Source: Verrucomicrobiales bacterium | Lineage (GTDB): Bacteria > Verrucomicrobiota > Verrucomicrobiia > Verrucomicrobiales > DEV007 | Direction: 5' to 3' | NCBI GenBank assembly: GCA_002708885.1 | Contig: PAPL01000036.1 | Location: 37,966 to 54,185 of the forward strand | DNA: 16,220 nt | Shown: piece after piece, positions 1-8,527 of the stretch | Position numbering within the stretch: position 1 is the stretch's first letter | Layout of the letters: each line of letters opens with the position of its first letter | The notes under the pieces: generated by a model | The model's database searches: none | The model's input: the letters and a program-made list of their open reading frames with translations, nothing else | Told to the model about the DNA's origin: nothing | Translations under genes and position numbers: made by a program

Positions 1-9
1 CATGTGAAG

Positions 10-27
10 AGTTCAGATCTATGAACT
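10..27. repeat. Inverted repeat around the tatA stop codon
   Basis: AGTTCA (10-15) and TGAACT (22-27) form a perfect 6-bp stem with a 6-nt loop that contains the stop codon of the downstream tatA gene. No T-run follows on the minus strand, so it is not a good intrinsic terminator. Confidence 0.3.
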
Positions 28-246
28 TTCCTCTGATTCTTTTTCTGCTTTTATAGCTTCCTCTTCTGCAGTTTCGATGGAATGCTTAAATTCGTTCTGT
101 GCTTTTTTAAATTCACCTGAAGCTTTGCCGATACCTCTGGCAAGCTCAGGTAGTTTTTTTGCTCCAAATAACAGTAAAACCACAGCACCAATAGCTATGA
201 CTTCTGGTCCTCCAAGTGCGAATGCTATTAAGTGGTAGTTAATCAT
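19..246 (-). CDS. tatA: TatA/E-family twin-arginine translocase subunit (second of a tandem pair)
   Basis: A 75-residue protein with the TatA/E layout: a short periplasmic N-terminus, one membrane helix (about residues 12-27), the invariant Phe-Gly hinge (F27-G28), and an amphipathic helix with the family pattern AKKLPELARGIG. A charged Glu/Lys tail follows. In the family, TatA oligomers form the pore-like part of the Tat pathway, which exports folded proteins across the inner membrane. The gene lies 17 bp downstream of another tatA-like gene on the same strand and is probably co-transcribed with it. The tail differs strongly between the two, so this is not a recent duplication. No tatC is visible in the window. 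No clear SD precedes the ATG. TatE or TatB identity cannot be excluded, but the short length favours TatA/E. Confidence 0.9.
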   Translation of the reverse strand: MINYHLIAFALGGPEVIAIGAVVLLLFGAKKLPELARGIGKASGEFKKAQNEFKHSIETAEEEAIKAEKESEESS

Positions 247-263
247 AATTAGATATTTTTGAC

Positions 264-488
264 TTAACTGTTTGATTCATTCGAATTAGTCCCTTTGGAC
301 TGATCTTCGGTGACGGCTTTTAATTCTTTTTCGGATTCTAATCTGCCTTTTTTAAGTTCTCCGCTCGCTTGTCCAATGCTCCTTGCCAGTTTAGGAATCT
401 TTTTTGCTCCGAACAGGATAATAATAATAATCGCTAAAATTATGACTTCTTGTCCGCCCAGAAAAGCTAATAGCTGTGTAGTAATCAT
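264..488 (-). CDS. tatA: TatA/E-family twin-arginine translocase subunit (first of a tandem pair)
   Basis: A 74-residue TatA/E-type protein. It has an N-terminal Gly-Gly-Gln-Glu turn, a very Ile-rich transmembrane helix (about residues 13-25), the Phe-Gly hinge (F26-G27), and the amphipathic segment AKKIPKLARSIGQASGELKK. The tail is polar and Ser/Asn-rich. The family acts in Tat export of folded, often cofactor-bearing proteins. It is the promoter-proximal gene of the pair and is divergent from hrpB. A weak promoter-like pair (reverse-strand TTGCGC, 17 bp, TAAACT at 524-496) would place the transcript start almost at the ATG. No SD is visible. Two dissimilar TatA copies may work with different partners or be partly redundant. 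This is inference. Confidence 0.9.
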   Translation of the reverse strand: MITTQLLAFLGGQEVIILAIIIIILFGAKKIPKLARSIGQASGELKKGRLESEKELKAVTEDQSKGTNSNESNS

Positions 489-580
489 TTAAATTAGTTT
501 AGTAGGATTTGAATAAGTGCGCAAAAGGAAAGTTTAGTGGTTTCTTTACATGTAAAACTAAAGAATTAGCATTTAGGGTC
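489..580. promoter_or_regulatory. Divergent tatA/hrpB intergenic region with a 12-bp palindrome
   Basis: This 92-bp gap between divergent starts must hold the promoters of both units. It contains the perfect palindrome TTTACATGTAAA at 545-556. A weak minus-strand promoter candidate has its -35 box at 519-524 and its -10 box at 496-501 with a 17-bp spacer. A 12-bp palindrome is expected a few times by chance in a window this size, so only its location makes it a candidate operator. Confidence 0.3.
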
Positions 581-3112
581 ATGGGTACTGATTCTCTTCC
601 TATTTATGATTCTGAAGAAGCGATTATTAAAGCTTTTTCGGCAAAAGAGTTAGTTCGGCTCGTGCTTGAAGCTCCTACAGGTTCTGGAAAATCTACTCAG
701 ATTCCTAAAATATTGCTAAATAATGAGCTAGTGGGAAAGGGGCAAGTTGTGATTTTGCAGCCTAGGCGAGTAGCCGCAAGAATGCTTGCTAGGCGAGTCG
801 CTTATGAAATGAAGGTGCCTTTGGGAGACAAAATTGGATATCAGGTCCGTTTCGAGAAGGTTCATGGGGAAAAAACAAAGGTTCGCTTTGTGACGGAGGG
901 CATTCTTTTAAGACAATTTCTTGATGATCCGAACTTAAGTGGTGTTGATACGATTGTATTTGATGAGTTTCACGAGAGACACATTCATACGGACGTGATG
1001 TTGGCTCTGGCTTTGAGGTTGCAGGAAAATTCCAGGCCGGATCTTAAAATTATTATCATGTCTGCAACGTTGGATTCTCAGAAAGTGGCCGAGCACCTTG
1101 GTGATTGTTTAATAGTTCGATCTGAGGGCAGGACATATCCGGTCGATGTGATCCAACTGAGAAGGGTCTCCGCAAAGGAGCCGTTGTGGGATTCGGTTGT
1201 TAATGTTTTTAAAAAGGAGATTATTAAGAAGGGAATCGAAGGTGATGTACTTATTTTCCTTCCGGGCGTTTACGATATTCGGAGAACAGTTGAGAAATTA
1301 AGAAAAGCAACCAGACTTAAGGGATTTCAGGTCTTGCCATTGTATGGTGATTTGTCGCCGCAAGATCAGGACCGCGCGCTTAATAAAAGTGAATCAAGGA
1401 AAATCGTGGTTTCCACTAATGTTGCAGAGACGTCACTTACTATTGAAGGTGTGAGGATTGTAATTGATTCGGGATTGGCTAGGATTGCAAGGTTTGATAG
1501 GGGCAGGGGGATTAATACTTTAAGGATTGAAAAGATATCCCAATATTCAGCGAGACAACGAGCAGGAAGGGCGGGTCGAACATCACCAGGCATATGTTAC
1601 AGGTTATGGTCTGAAAATGACCATGCTGGGCGTGAAGTAGATCTTATGCCTGAGATTCTTAGATTGGAGTTGTCTGAAATTTTGCTACTGCTACTGGTAG
1701 CGGGCATTGATGCTGAGGCGGATTTGAATTGGCTTGATTCGCCAACTAAGGAGTCATTGGATGTAAGCTTTTCCATGCTGGCCGGTCTTGGGGCAGTTGA
1801 ATTGGATACAAATAAAATAACTGAAATTGGGCGTAAAATGGCAGCGTATCCAGTTCATCCTAGATTTGCACGTATGTTAATTGAGGCATTGGAAAGTGAT
1901 TGCGCTGCTGAAGCGGCATTGTGTGTGGCTTTGTGTCAAGGGAGGAGCATCTTCATTCAGAGTTCACCATCTGCATTGAATGAGTTTTGCCATTCCGATG
2001 ACATTTCAGATTTCCAGCCAATGATCAGAGCATGGCTGTTTGCGTTCAGGGCGAGATTTGATTTGGCTAAATGCGATGCATATGGAATCAATGCAAGGGC
2101 AGCGCGTGAGGCGGGGGCTGTGATGGAAAGTTTACTGAATGTGGCGAAGGGGCAGGGGCATTTTGTCAATTCGTTGCGGAGTGATTGTGATGCTGAAACT
2201 TTAGCTAAGGTCCTTCTTATTGGGTTTTATGACAATCTTGCTGTGAGGATGTCGGAGGGGACTTTGTCTTGTAAATTAATTGGGGCTCGTAGGGGGAAAT
2301 TAGTTAAAGGTAGCGTGGCATCTTCTGAAAAGATAATCGTGGCCGCAGAAGTCGCTGAGGTTGAGGGCAAAGATGTGAGTGTTATGATTTCAAAGGCCAC
2401 TTCAATTAAGATGGACTGGTTGAAGGACGTTTTCCCTGACAAGGTTAAAGATGAAGAAGTTTGCAGATATGATGTTGCGACGAAGAGGGTGGTTGGAGCG
2501 ACGGTAACTAGGTTCCTTGATCTTGAATTGCGATCTAAATCTTCACAAAAATTTCCGCTTGATCAGGCAGGATTGGTTTTAGCATGCGCCGTGATCGAGC
2601 AAAAATTAAAGCTCAAAGGGTGGAATAATAAATGTGATTCCTGGTTACGAAGGATAAATTGCGTGAGGCGATCCTGTCCAGAGTTGGGCCTTCCTGAGTT
2701 CACTGAAGAGGACCGTCGTCTTGTGATTAATGAGTTTTGTCAGGGATTAGTAAGTTATAAGGAGATTAAGGAGCGTGAGGTTTGGCCTTTTCTGAAGGTT
2801 TGGCTTTCGACTGAGCAAAGATCATTGATAAACACTTATGCTCCACAAAAAATAAAGCTCAGTAATGGGCGGGAGGTTAAAGTTATATATGGTGATGATA
2901 CCCCTAAAATTTCAATTGTTTTGCAGCAACTTTATGATGTGAGTAGTGTCCCGACTATATGTAACGGTAAGGTGCCTGTTCTTGTTGAGATACTTGGACC
3001 AAATCACCGCCCAGTTCAAAGGACCGAGGATCTTGAAGGTTTTTGGGAATCAAGTTATCCGGAAATTAGAAAACAGCTAAAGGGAAGATACCCCAAGCAT
3101 GAATGGCGATGA
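581..3112 (+). CDS. hrpB: ATP-dependent RNA helicase HrpB (DEAH/RHA family)
   Basis: A complete HrpB-type helicase of 843 residues, counted from the ATG at 581. Visible motifs are Walker A GSGKST (34-39), the DEAH-box variant DEFH followed by ER (from 128), SAT (161-163), and QRAGRAGR motif VI (326-333). The long HrpB-specific C-terminal region ends in the hallmark GRYPKHEWR. The family couples NTP hydrolysis to nucleic-acid remodelling, but the cellular substrate of HrpB is poorly known. The open frame extends upstream to a TTG at 509. I chose 581 because HrpB proteins normally begin about ten residues before the equivalent of LPIYDSEEAI, and the extra 24 residues resemble nothing in the family. 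The SD is weak for either start. No frameshift is seen. Confidence 0.93.
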   Translation: MGTDSLPIYDSEEAIIKAFSAKELVRLVLEAPTGSGKSTQIPKILLNNELVGKGQVVILQPRRVAARMLARRVAYEMKVPLGDKIGYQVRFEKVHGEKTKVRFVTEGILLRQFLDDPNLSGVDTIVFDEFHERHIHTDVMLALALRLQENSRPDLKIIIMSATLDSQKVAEHLGDCLIVRSEGRTYPVDVIQLRRVSAKEPLWDSVVNVFKKEIIKKGIEGDVLIFLPGVYDIRRTVEKLRKATRLKGFQVLPLYGDLSPQDQDRALNKSESRKIVVSTNVAETSLTIEGVRIVIDSGLARIARFDRGRGINTLRIEKISQYSARQRAGRAGRTSPGICYRLWSENDHAGREVDLMPEILRLELSEILLLLLVAGIDAEADLNWLDSPTKESLDVSFSMLAGLGAVELDTNKITEIGRKMAAYPVHPRFARMLIEALESDCAAEAALCVALCQGRSIFIQSSPSALNEFCHSDDISDFQPMIRAWLFAFRARFDLAKCDAYGINARAAREAGAVMESLLNVAKGQGHFVNSLRSDCDAETLAKVLLIGFYDNLAVRMSEGTLSCKLIGARRGKLVKGSVASSEKIIVAAEVAEVEGKDVSVMISKATSIKMDWLKDVFPDKVKDEEVCRYDVATKRVVGATVTRFLDLELRSKSSQKFPLDQAGLVLACAVIEQKLKLKGWNNKCDSWLRRINCVRRSCPELGLPEFTEEDRRLVINEFCQGLVSYKEIKEREVWPFLKVWLSTEQRSLINTYAPQKIKLSNGREVKVIYGDDTPKISIVLQQLYDVSSVPTICNGKVPVLVEILGPNHRPVQRTEDLEGFWESSYPEIRKQLKGRYPKHEWR

Positions 3113-3128
3113 TTCGTTCTTTTTTTTT
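3099..3128 (+). terminator. Possible weak intrinsic terminator after hrpB
   Basis: An imperfect 6-bp stem (ATGAAT at 3099-3104 with ATTCGT at 3112-3117, one T-G wobble) and a 7-nt loop are followed by TC and then a nine-T run at 3120-3128. The stem overlaps the hrpB stop codon and is AT-rich, so termination would be partial at best. The antiporter gene starts about 50 bp further on and could receive readthrough. Confidence 0.35.
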
Positions 3129-3176
3129 GTTAGTTGCCAGTCAAGGGCTAGTGTAGAAACGTTGGGTTAATAATTT

Positions 3177-4121
3177 ATGGATCTATTATTTTTAGTGATT
3201 GGGTTGATCGGTTTGTACTTTGGTGCCGAATGGCTGGTGAGCGGGAGTTCGCGGCTCGCTCTGAAGTTGGGAGTGTCGCCTTTAGTGATCGGTTTGACAG
3301 TGGTTGCGCTTGGCACAAGTGCTCCAGAGCTTGCTGTGTGTCTGAGTTTAAATTTGAATGGGAGCCCCGATGCTGCTGTAGGTAATATTGTAGGGTCAAA
3401 TATCTGCAATATTCTTTTGATACTTGGTTTTAGCGGACTGCTCATGCCTCTTGCTATACATCGCCAAGTGTTACGTAAAGAAATGCCAATCTTATTGGTT
3501 GTTTCATTTTTGCTTGTTTGCATGTTAGTCGATCAGCGCTTGTCTCTGCTCGAGGGCTGTGCGCTTATAATTGGAATACTCGTATATGTTGCTTCTAATT
3601 TTGGACTCTTTGGCAAAGGGTCCGGTTCTGATGAGCCCGAAGAGTCAGTAAGCATTGATAAAGATAGCAGGTCATTCAGTTACCTGTTCTTTTTGATAGT
3701 ATTTGGTTTAGGGTTGCTTGTGATCGGAGCTGAATGGTTCCAGAAAGGAGGAATTGGAATTGCCAAATCTTTGGGTGTTTCTGATGCAGTCATAGGGTTG
3801 ACCGTACTGGCATTTGGAACGTCATTGCCAGAATTAGCCACTTCGATAGTGGCATGTATGAAGAAGCAGGGTGATCTGATTGCGGGTAACGCAATTGGGT
3901 CATCTATTTTTAATGTTCTGGCAATTCTCGGAATCACCGTCACAGTGAAGCCTATGCCTCAGGTAAGCGGAATAAAACCAGAGGATTTAATGTTTTTGGT
4001 TGGTTCCGTGATCTTTGCCGGGGTCTTAATGATGGGTAAAATGAAATTGGGCAGAATCAAAGGAGGGATTATGCTCAGCGTTTATGTTTCGTACGTAATT
4101 TTGATCGTGAATAGGTCCTAA
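3177..4121 (+). CDS. Calcium/sodium antiporter, CaCA family (YrbG-like)
   Basis: A 314-residue integral membrane protein with the two inverted alpha-repeats of cation/Ca2+ exchangers. Repeat 1 has GTSAPELA (46-53) and GNIVGSNICN (69-78). Repeat 2 has GTSLPE (214-219) and GNAIGSSIFN (237-246). The acidic residues E51 and E218 sit where ion-binding Glu residues lie in the family. Roughly ten hydrophobic helices flank a short acidic cytoplasmic loop (about 148-166) joining the halves. The expected role is Na+/Ca2+ (or related cation) exchange across the inner membrane. Length matches bacterial YrbG-like proteins. It lies 64 bp after hrpB on the same strand, and its stop overlaps the stop of the convergent protease gene by 4 bp. 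Ion specificity cannot be read from the sequence. No clear SD is seen before the ATG. Confidence 0.92.
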   Translation: MDLLFLVIGLIGLYFGAEWLVSGSSRLALKLGVSPLVIGLTVVALGTSAPELAVCLSLNLNGSPDAAVGNIVGSNICNILLILGFSGLLMPLAIHRQVLRKEMPILLVVSFLLVCMLVDQRLSLLEGCALIIGILVYVASNFGLFGKGSGSDEPEESVSIDKDSRSFSYLFFLIVFGLGLLVIGAEWFQKGGIGIAKSLGVSDAVIGLTVLAFGTSLPELATSIVACMKKQGDLIAGNAIGSSIFNVLAILGITVTVKPMPQVSGIKPEDLMFLVGSVIFAGVLMMGKMKLGRIKGGIMLSVYVSYVILIVNRS

Positions 4122-4990
4122 AGATTACCTGATTCCAAAAGCTTAAGAATGGAACTCGATGGGATGCATGATTTGATAACCATTTGTAAATTCCTCTCAA
4201 TTCCTTCACTTTTGCTATAGTAGATTGAGTTGGTTGCAGCTACTACGCCGATGACTGATCCGGTGATGTCGAAGACCGGTGATCCGCTGGACCCTTTAGC
4301 AAAGTCAGCAGTGATTGCTAATCTGGGAGAGCCTTTTTCTTTGCCTCCTCTTTGCTTGTAGTACCTCGATATGATTCCTCTGGACACAGTATAAAATCTT
4401 CCTTCTGGATGACTTATAACAATAACATCTGACCCGACAGGTGCTGATTTAGCGATGGGGAGGGGAGTGAAGTCATCGCCCCTGAGCTTGACGATGGCAA
4501 GGTCATCTTTTTCAGAGGACGCTACAATTTTTTCTATTGGATACAGTTCGCCCTGAATGTTCATTGCGCCGAAGGCTCCAGCTTTGGAGTTTTTCATTAC
4601 GTGATAATTTGTGACGGCTAGACCGTCCTTAGTTATTATAAAGCCCCCTGCAATGTTTCCATGCCACTTTGAGCAACGGTCACATTTATAAATATTCCCC
4701 AAGCATAGCACGCCATTTTTTCGGTTTTTGTAAATTTCTGAACTGTGAAGTCCCGAGGTGGGGGCTTTTGGGAGATTGGCGTTAATCTTGTTTTGCTCTT
4801 TGAGCTGTTCGGAGATTAATGAAGCGTCGGTGGTTTTGTTTTCATCTTTCAGTTCACCTAATTTTGTTTCGAATAGGACTTTAATGATGGCATCATCGAT
4901 GGGGCGGTCATTGCCGTCACTTAGTGCTTTGATCGGAAATAGGCCGATCAATAAAGTGGTAAGGAGCAGGTTTTTGTGAGGAATTCTCAT
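4118..4990 (-). CDS. Secreted trypsin-like serine protease (S1 family), no PDZ domain
   Basis: A 290-residue protein with an N-terminal Sec signal (basic RIPHK, hydrophobic LLLTTLLIGLF, cleavage near ALS-DG). A charged low-complexity linker (about 27-85) precedes a chymotrypsin-fold domain. The triad can be read as H130 in TNYHV, D163 in KDDLAIV and S235 in GSSGSPV, all intact. C103, C106 and H110 form a compact Cys-x2-Cys-x3-His just before the catalytic-His strand, with C96 nearby. This suggests a bound metal or a disulfide, which is inference. No PDZ domain follows, unlike DegP/DegS. The gene starts 7 bp after the giant TPR gene and closes the five-gene minus-strand block, so the two are probably translated from one mRNA. 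The substrate is unknown. A role in envelope protein processing or quality control is plausible from context only. Confidence 0.85.
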   Translation of the reverse strand: MRIPHKNLLLTTLLIGLFPIKALSDGNDRPIDDAIIKVLFETKLGELKDENKTTDASLISEQLKEQNKINANLPKAPTSGLHSSEIYKNRKNGVLCLGNIYKCDRCSKWHGNIAGGFIITKDGLAVTNYHVMKNSKAGAFGAMNIQGELYPIEKIVASSEKDDLAIVKLRGDDFTPLPIAKSAPVGSDVIVISHPEGRFYTVSRGIISRYYKQRGGKEKGSPRLAITADFAKGSSGSPVFDITGSVIGVVAATNSIYYSKSEGIERNLQMVIKSCIPSSSILKLLESGNL

Positions 4991-4997
4991 ATTTAAT

Positions 4998-7900
4998 TTA
5001 TTGATTTTGGGTATTTGCTTTTAAACTGTCTAATAAAAGTAAAGCGTCTTTCCAGTGAATTTCATCTTTACTGTATTTGATGTAAATATTAAGGGCTGCT
5101 ATTGCTTCCTGGGTCTTGCCGAGCTTGGCCAGTGCGTATCCTCTTGGCCGATAATAATTATAGTAAGTCGGATATTCTGCGACTGCTTTTCCTGACCATT
5201 TGGCAAGTTCTTTCCAGTCCTCTCCATATTCTGCATTGATTATTCTTAGCGAATAACGATCCCTTTCTGAGGTGATTTGTGAATCCAGATACTGGAACCA
5301 TCCATCGGGAATAATACTTTTATCATTCAGGCGCTTTGCTGAATCATAGACAAACCGTATGGATTGGAAATCAAGATAACGTGCTGCTGTTGTTACGCTT
5401 TGCGTAACGGAATCCTTGGCTGTTCTTTCTGCTATTTCTACTTTGTCATTTAATTCACTCATAATGAGAGCCGGCCAGCTCACATCTAGTAGATTCGATG
5501 AGAAGAGCTCCTTATCCGAAATTTCAAGTAAAGCATCTTTCAGCTCTTTAATGTTTTTATTAGCCATGAGTATTCCCAGTTTGGTGGGGATGAGAATATT
5601 TTCTAATACCGGATGCTCTAAGTCTTTCCAGGCTTCATTTATATTTACTGGTTTTCCGAGCCGGATATCACCTGACTGTGTTTGAGTTATTATTGTCGCG
5701 GCATACGTGTATGGATTCTTTCCTTTGTTTCTGTGTTTATCAAAAATCTTGAAAAGTCTTTCCCTTAATTTTGTTTCATCAGTATCTATGATTGAAGGTG
5801 AAGAGAAGAGACTGAATGATTTTTCAAGATCAGGTATGTCGCTTAGCATTCGGTTTTCAATTAATTGAAACGAAAATTTAATTTGGTCTTCATTGCGAGG
5901 CATTAGTTCGGCGAGATCGAACCAAAACCTTGGTGAGGTTTCAATTGTGGTGCTACTCAGAGCTCTATTGAGGAGTAGTTTGTATGCTTCCTCTTCACTT
6001 AGGCGTTTCAAATCCACGGAATTTTTATAATCACTGATTCCAATAATTTCATTAGGGTCCTGGTCCGGGTAATATTTTCGTATCAGTTCATGCATTGATT
6101 TGCCAAACGGAATAGACGATTTTGCCCTTTCCAGTGAATTGCCAATGGCAGATGTTAGTAATTCCTGCCTTTTTGTTAATTGGGGGGGGAGTTTCCAATT
6201 CTTTGAATCGTTAAAAATCCTTTCTGCTAAATCAAGTGACCCCAATGATAAGGATCTTTCGAATATTTGAGCGATTACAGCAAAGCTAGAGGAGTCTAGG
6301 ATCTCGCCACTAATAGTTTCGTAGCATTGTGATAATGATTCGGGAGAGGATAAATCTGTGCTGGAGAATACTCCGTAGTTTTGTATTACTGAAGATATTC
6401 TAGGATTTCTCCGGTCAAGGAGCGGGTGAGTTATTGCATTTGTAATATCTCTTTTTCTGAACATTGTGATTGCATGATCCATAGAAAAAAGCAGAAGTGA
6501 TTGGATTAAGGGTTTGGGGAAACGGTCGTCTGAAATTAAATCACGTAACATTTTTCTAGCATCTGAATGCTTTTCGCTACTTGAATAGATTTCCATGAAT
6601 GCTCGCTGAAAAGAATCCTCTCTGAGTGGCCGGAGGTGTTCTTTGGATCCAGAAACTATCACTTGAAGTTTTAAATGCTCTTCTCGGGACAGTCTAAAAG
6701 AGGATGGGTTGGCCAGGGCTTGTTCAATGCTGGCATTTTTTAAGCGAGTATCGTTGAGTTCATCAGGTAGAGTGAACTCAAGCCATTTGGGTGAATGTGA
6801 TCCTAGCCAATTTTGAACTGCTTCTGTGAATTCTTTTGTAGTGACTATGCCAGAACTGATTTCATTGAGTCTGGAAGTGAGGGTCTGATGAACTTGCTGA
6901 TCTGAGCGGACTTCGGGGTCATTAACTTCTCTAGATAGTAGTTGCTTCTCTTTTGCGTAATCTTCTGTTTTTCTATAGATTTGAGCCAACGAAAGTACAG
7001 TCTGGGGCCTGTTGCTTAGTTTTTTGTTTGTATTAAGTAAATTTTCCAATGCGTCTCTTGGGCCATTCGTCTCTGTTTTTCCATTAATTGCAAGGTGGGC
7101 CCATAAGCGAATGATCGTTTCGGTAACATCATCATTATCCAGATCTTCATCCAAAAAAGTTTTGATGCTTTTGATGGCGTTGTCATGATCGTTGATTATT
7201 GAGTAGCTGATTGTTCTGTAAAGTCTGGACCGTCGATTGAATTCTTTATTGATTGTAAAAGTTTCGCGACAGATGAGCATGAGTAGCTCGTGAACGTCTT
7301 GTTGGAGGTCGTTTTGGATTTGCGGTAATAAGAAGCAAAGTGTAGTTCCTACTTCATTCAGTGCAGACGGGCACCATTTTAGAGAATGCATTAATAGATC
7401 TAATTGATCATAAAAGAGGGCCGCATCATTAGCTGCTATGGCTCGGGCTATGTTTTTTTGAATCTTTCCAGATTCAGTCAGATCCGGTATCCTTTGATCT
7501 TTTATTTTTAATTTTACTCCGGCCGCTTTACGGAGATTTAACCATTTTGGCCACCAGGATTCTGAATGTTTCCAGTACAGCTGTAACTTGTTACCATTCG
7601 AAGCCAGTCCAAGTAGTACTTCTAGGCTCATAGGAGAAGATGTGATTTTTCTTAGGTCGGGCTTAGTTTTCTTTAAAGAGATTAAAGTTTTAAAGGCTTT
7701 CCCGGGTTCATTTATTTCTAGTAGGATCAGTACTGATCTGAGAGCAAAATCGATTGGTTGGGGGTATGAGTCAATGCCGTCAAAGGTGGACTCATAAAGG
7801 GTCAGTGCGTCAGTGAAAAGTCCCTGTGACTCTTTTAGTTTTCCGAGTTCTCCAATGGCAGTGTAGCGTGCTGCTGGCGAAATTTTGGACCTTTTAAGAA

Positions 7901-8489
7901 TTTCATCTAATATTTCTTCCTGTTTTTGAGTTTTTCCTTTCCGCTCATAATGTCTTGAGGCCAGAAAACGGCCCTCCAAATTGAAGGTGTTGTCCGGGGG
8001 AAGTTGGCTGCATGCGTTGATTAGCGCCGGGAAGAACGGTTCGACTAGTAATTTACTTTTTTCGCTCTCTTCTCTGAGATCAACTATGGCAGCGAGTTTC
8101 CACAGTCTTTCGGCATAGGCGGGGTCGTCTGGGAATTCAATTAAATATACAGCACTGTGTATGATGAATTCATCAATCCGATTGGGGCTATCAAGCTGAT
8201 CTATTTTGTCTGAAAGTTTTTTAGGGGTGTCAAAATCCTCTGTTATTTTTGATAAATTAATTCCTTGGCTCAGCTTGGCCTGGACATAGGCTTTAAGGTT
8301 TCTACTGATGCGCAAACAGCTTTTTTTTAGTGCCTCATCACCTGTCTCGGGATTAAGAAGTTTATCTATTGCTTTCTTGATTGATGGTGGCGGGGATTGC
8401 GCTTCACTTTGACCTGTTAATAAGAGAACCGATAGCAGTGAGAAGACAACCGGTGCCGTCATTTTATATAATGATGGATTCAGTCGCAT
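4998..8489 (-). CDS. Very large secreted TPR-type repeat protein, function unknown
   Basis: A 1163-residue protein with a signal peptide (hydrophobic core about residues 12-25, cleavage near SEA-QS) and an otherwise helical, charged, soluble sequence, so it is probably periplasmic or cell-surface. TPR-like helix pairs are visible at about 172-235 (GRFLASRHYERKGK, then FTDALTLYES) and near residue 500. The clearest is at the C-terminus, about 1093-1150 (YYRPRGYALAKLGKTQEAIA). The long middle looks like degenerate alpha-solenoid with no enzyme motif I recognise. TPR solenoids scaffold protein complexes, and here the co-translated partner candidate is the protease 7 bp downstream. The start is the first ATG; M10 is an alternative that keeps the signal core. 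The coding sequence carries an 8-G run at 6182-6189 and an 8-T run at 8321-8328 (plus strand), both possible slippage sites. Confidence 0.82.
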   Translation of the reverse strand: MRLNPSLYKMTAPVVFSLLSVLLLTGQSEAQSPPPSIKKAIDKLLNPETGDEALKKSCLRISRNLKAYVQAKLSQGINLSKITEDFDTPKKLSDKIDQLDSPNRIDEFIIHSAVYLIEFPDDPAYAERLWKLAAIVDLREESEKSKLLVEPFFPALINACSQLPPDNTFNLEGRFLASRHYERKGKTQKQEEILDEILKRSKISPAARYTAIGELGKLKESQGLFTDALTLYESTFDGIDSYPQPIDFALRSVLILLEINEPGKAFKTLISLKKTKPDLRKITSSPMSLEVLLGLASNGNKLQLYWKHSESWWPKWLNLRKAAGVKLKIKDQRIPDLTESGKIQKNIARAIAANDAALFYDQLDLLMHSLKWCPSALNEVGTTLCFLLPQIQNDLQQDVHELLMLICRETFTINKEFNRRSRLYRTISYSIINDHDNAIKSIKTFLDEDLDNDDVTETIIRLWAHLAINGKTETNGPRDALENLLNTNKKLSNRPQTVLSLAQIYRKTEDYAKEKQLLSREVNDPEVRSDQQVHQTLTSRLNEISSGIVTTKEFTEAVQNWLGSHSPKWLEFTLPDELNDTRLKNASIEQALANPSSFRLSREEHLKLQVIVSGSKEHLRPLREDSFQRAFMEIYSSSEKHSDARKMLRDLISDDRFPKPLIQSLLLFSMDHAITMFRKRDITNAITHPLLDRRNPRISSVIQNYGVFSSTDLSSPESLSQCYETISGEILDSSSFAVIAQIFERSLSLGSLDLAERIFNDSKNWKLPPQLTKRQELLTSAIGNSLERAKSSIPFGKSMHELIRKYYPDQDPNEIIGISDYKNSVDLKRLSEEEAYKLLLNRALSSTTIETSPRFWFDLAELMPRNEDQIKFSFQLIENRMLSDIPDLEKSFSLFSSPSIIDTDETKLRERLFKIFDKHRNKGKNPYTYAATIITQTQSGDIRLGKPVNINEAWKDLEHPVLENILIPTKLGILMANKNIKELKDALLEISDKELFSSNLLDVSWPALIMSELNDKVEIAERTAKDSVTQSVTTAARYLDFQSIRFVYDSAKRLNDKSIIPDGWFQYLDSQITSERDRYSLRIINAEYGEDWKELAKWSGKAVAEYPTYYNYYRPRGYALAKLGKTQEAIAALNIYIKYSKDEIHWKDALLLLDSLKANTQNQ

Positions 8490-8527
8490 TGATTAATCAT
8501 TAAGTTATATGTGAAAATATAGCAATA

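Noticed and set aside
1..3. Possible ATG of a further minus-strand gene at the left edge
   Set aside because: Only the start triplet is in the window, so nothing supports a gene.
509..580. N-terminal extension of hrpB from a TTG at 509
   Set aside because: The extra 24 residues have no resemblance to HrpB N-termini, and the ATG at 581 fits the usual family start. The extension would also swallow the divergent promoter region.
3167..3523. Minus-strand open frames opposite the antiporter gene
   Set aside because: They lie within a clear CaCA coding sequence and their composition is that of an antisense frame.
8490..8499. 10-bp palindrome TGATTAATCA next to the giant TPR start
   Set aside because: A palindrome of this length is expected many times by chance in 16 kb, and it lies inside an operon-like block where an operator is not expected.
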